Below are positions 62,886-64,000 of a stretch of DNA of 64,000 nt, piece by piece; the first letter of the stretch is position 1; every line of letters starts with the position of its first letter. The DNA comes from Microbacterium fluvii (GTDB lineage: Bacteria > Actinomycetota > Actinomycetes > Actinomycetales > Microbacteriaceae). The notes beneath the pieces were generated by a model that searched no databases, was not told the DNA's origin, and worked only from the letters and a program-made list of their open reading frames with translations. The position numbers and the translations under genes were made by a program. Location of the stretch: NCBI RefSeq assembly GCF_025515205.1, contig NZ_JAOPFX010000003.1, positions 310,001 to 374,000 of the forward strand, given 5' to 3'.

Positions 62886-63496
62886 CGCGCCCCACCGAAC
62901 ACCGCACGGCGTCGCTGCGCCGTGCGACGAGCGAGTCGACCGTCGAGCTCGAGCTCGACCTCGACGGCACCGGTCGCAGCCACATCGACACGACCGTGCC
63001 GTTCTTCGACCACCTGCTCACGGCGTTCGCCAAGCACTCGCTGACCGACCTCACGGTGCGCGCCTCTGGCGACACCGACATCGACGCCCACCACACCGTC
63101 GAAGACGTCGCGATCGTGCTGGGGAAGGCGATCCGCGAGGCGCTCGGCGACAAGAGCGGCATCGCCCGCTACGGCGACGCGCTGGTTCCGCTGGACGAGG
63201 CTCTGGCCCAGGCGGTCGTCGACATCAGCGGCCGCCCCTACCTCGTGCACACCGGCGAACCCGCAGGCTACGAGCACCACCTCATCGGCGGGCACTTCAC
63301 CGGTTCGCTCGTGCGGCACACATTCGAGGCCATCGCGTTCAACGCGGGGCTCACGGTGCACGTCACGGTGCTGGGCGGGCGTGACCCGCACCACATCGCC
63401 GAGGCGGAGTACAAGGCCTTCGCTCGGGCGTTCCGCCTGGCGAAGGCTCTCGACCCTCTCGTGGAGGGGATCCCCAGCACCAAGGGCGCGCTGTGA
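62882..63496 (+). CDS. hisB: Imidazoleglycerol-phosphate dehydratase
   Basis: A 204-residue IGP dehydratase with the manganese-binding histidine motifs [16 protein letters not shown] and [15 protein letters not shown] and the strand TVPFFDHLL. It is the monofunctional actinobacterial type, without the phosphatase domain of E. coli HisB. Coupled to hisC by an ATGA overlap and to hisH by a GTGA overlap at 63493-63496. Confidence 0.96.
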   Translation: MTRPTEHRTASLRRATSESTVELELDLDGTGRSHIDTTVPFFDHLLTAFAKHSLTDLTVRASGDTDIDAHHTVEDVAIVLGKAIREALGDKSGIARYGDALVPLDEALAQAVVDISGRPYLVHTGEPAGYEHHLIGGHFTGSLVRHTFEAIAFNAGLTVHVTVLGGRDPHHIAEAEYKAFARAFRLAKALDPLVEGIPSTKGAL

Positions 63497-64000
63497 GCCC
63501 GTCGGATGCTGCGGGCATCGACGATCCCGACACCCCGAGGCCGCTCGTGGCCGTACTCGACTACGGCTCGGGCAACGTGCACTCGGCGGTCAAGGCCCTC
63601 GTGGCTGCGGGAGCAGACGCCAGGCTGACCAAGGACCGCGGACTCGTGATGGACGCCGACGGCCTGCTGGTGCCCGGTGTCGGCGCGTTCCGCGCCGTCA
63701 TGGAGGCGCTCAGGGCCAGCAGGGGCGACGAGCTCATCGATCGACGCCTCGCGGGCGGCCGCCACGTTCTGGGCATCTGCGTCGGCATGCAGGTTCTGTT
63801 CGGCCGAGGCGTCGAGCGTGGCACCGACACCGAGGGACTCGGCGAGTGGCCGGGAGTCGTGACCGAGCTGGACGCCCCCGTGCTGCCGCACATGGGCTGG
63901 AACACCGTGACCCCCGATGCGGGCTCTCGGCTGTTCCGCGGCATCGAGCACGAGCGGTTCTACTTCGTGCACTCGTACGCGGCTCAGCACTGGAGCCTCG
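63493..64000 (+). CDS. hisH: Imidazole glycerol phosphate synthase subunit HisH, 5' part
   Basis: The first 169 residues of a glutamine amidotransferase, cut by the window end. The N-terminus has [18 protein letters not shown], the nucleophile is C96 in [14 protein letters not shown], and the later FVHSYAA strand carries the histidine region. It feeds ammonia to HisF. The GTG start overlaps the hisB stop. hisA and hisF are expected downstream. Confidence 0.93.
   Translation, partial: MSPSDAAGIDDPDTPRPLVAVLDYGSGNVHSAVKALVAAGADARLTKDRGLVMDADGLLVPGVGAFRAVMEALRASRGDELIDRRLAGGRHVLGICVGMQVLFGRGVERGTDTEGLGEWPGVVTELDAPVLPHMGWNTVTPDAGSRLFRGIEHERFYFVHSYAAQHWSL

Overview
The window is high-GC DNA (strong G/C third-position bias, many GTG starts and one TTG start) from an actinobacterium, most likely a Microbacterium or close relative in the Microbacteriaceae. 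The evidence is gene order: tRNA-Trp/secE/nusG/rplK/rplA, dapB...thyX-dapA-rnj...ftsK-pgsA-cinA-XRE-DUF3046-recA-recX, miaB-miaA-dapF-hflX, and lexA divergent from a LysM gene next to hisC-hisB-hisH. The genus is inferred from family knowledge; no search was run.

Layout. 1-6.9 kb: a tightly coupled amine (probably putrescine) degradation operon, with gabT (3' end only), a flavin amine oxidase, a universal stress protein, an APC permease and two aldehyde dehydrogenases. 6.9-8.6 kb: a small DUF4406-like protein divergent from a DeoR regulator, then a flavin-reductase-like protein. 8.8-11.5 kb: tRNA-Trp, secE, nusG, rplK, rplA, closed by a strong terminator. 11.5-15.8 kb: a LacI regulator with two perfect LacI-core operators ahead of a permease/amidohydrolase pair. 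15.8-20.5 kb: acylphosphatase, a DUF1801 protein, an ArgO/LysE exporter with its LysR regulator, an NAD(P)H oxidoreductase with a MarR regulator, and an orphan YqaJ-type nuclease. 20.5-29.5 kb: pnp with a long structured leader and TTG start, an aldo/keto-reductase homologue lacking catalytic residues, dapB, and a redox group (OsmC, DUF4395, thioredoxin-like). 29.5-40.7 kb: the conserved thyX-dapA-rnj-ftsK-pgsA-cinA-recA-recX core. 40.8-47.1 kb: a five-gene minus-strand ABC export cluster lying between recX and miaB. 47.2-53.4 kb: miaB, miaA, a YpeA-type acetyltransferase, dapF, an rRNA-methyltransferase-like gene and hflX. 53.5-60.5 kb: an S9 peptidase, metF-metE and a membrane protein. 60.5-64 kb: lexA divergent from a LysM protein, then hisC-hisB-hisH (hisH truncated by the window end).

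Functional themes. Amine import and oxidation to succinate is one complete pathway. The diaminopimelate genes dapB, dapA and dapF are scattered between housekeeping blocks. SOS control is visible at recA and at lexA/LysM through related TCGAAG-type boxes. A recurring regulatory feature is a TANNNT -10 box 6-8 nt before a start codon, seen at about 18 genes, which implies widespread leaderless transcription.

The less expected material is: (i) the ABC cluster with two adaptor proteins and a lipoprotein built from a duplicated two-cysteine domain, all three carrying Gly/Ser/Pro-rich (F/M)P-S/G-G repeats; (ii) three intergenic repeat families, including a tandem pair of hairpins with conserved arms and divergent loops at 26977-27117, a palindrome shared by 51103-51172 and 53444-53526, and a 30-bp repeat read in frame into MiaA; and (iii) structured leaders before pnp, rplK and metF.
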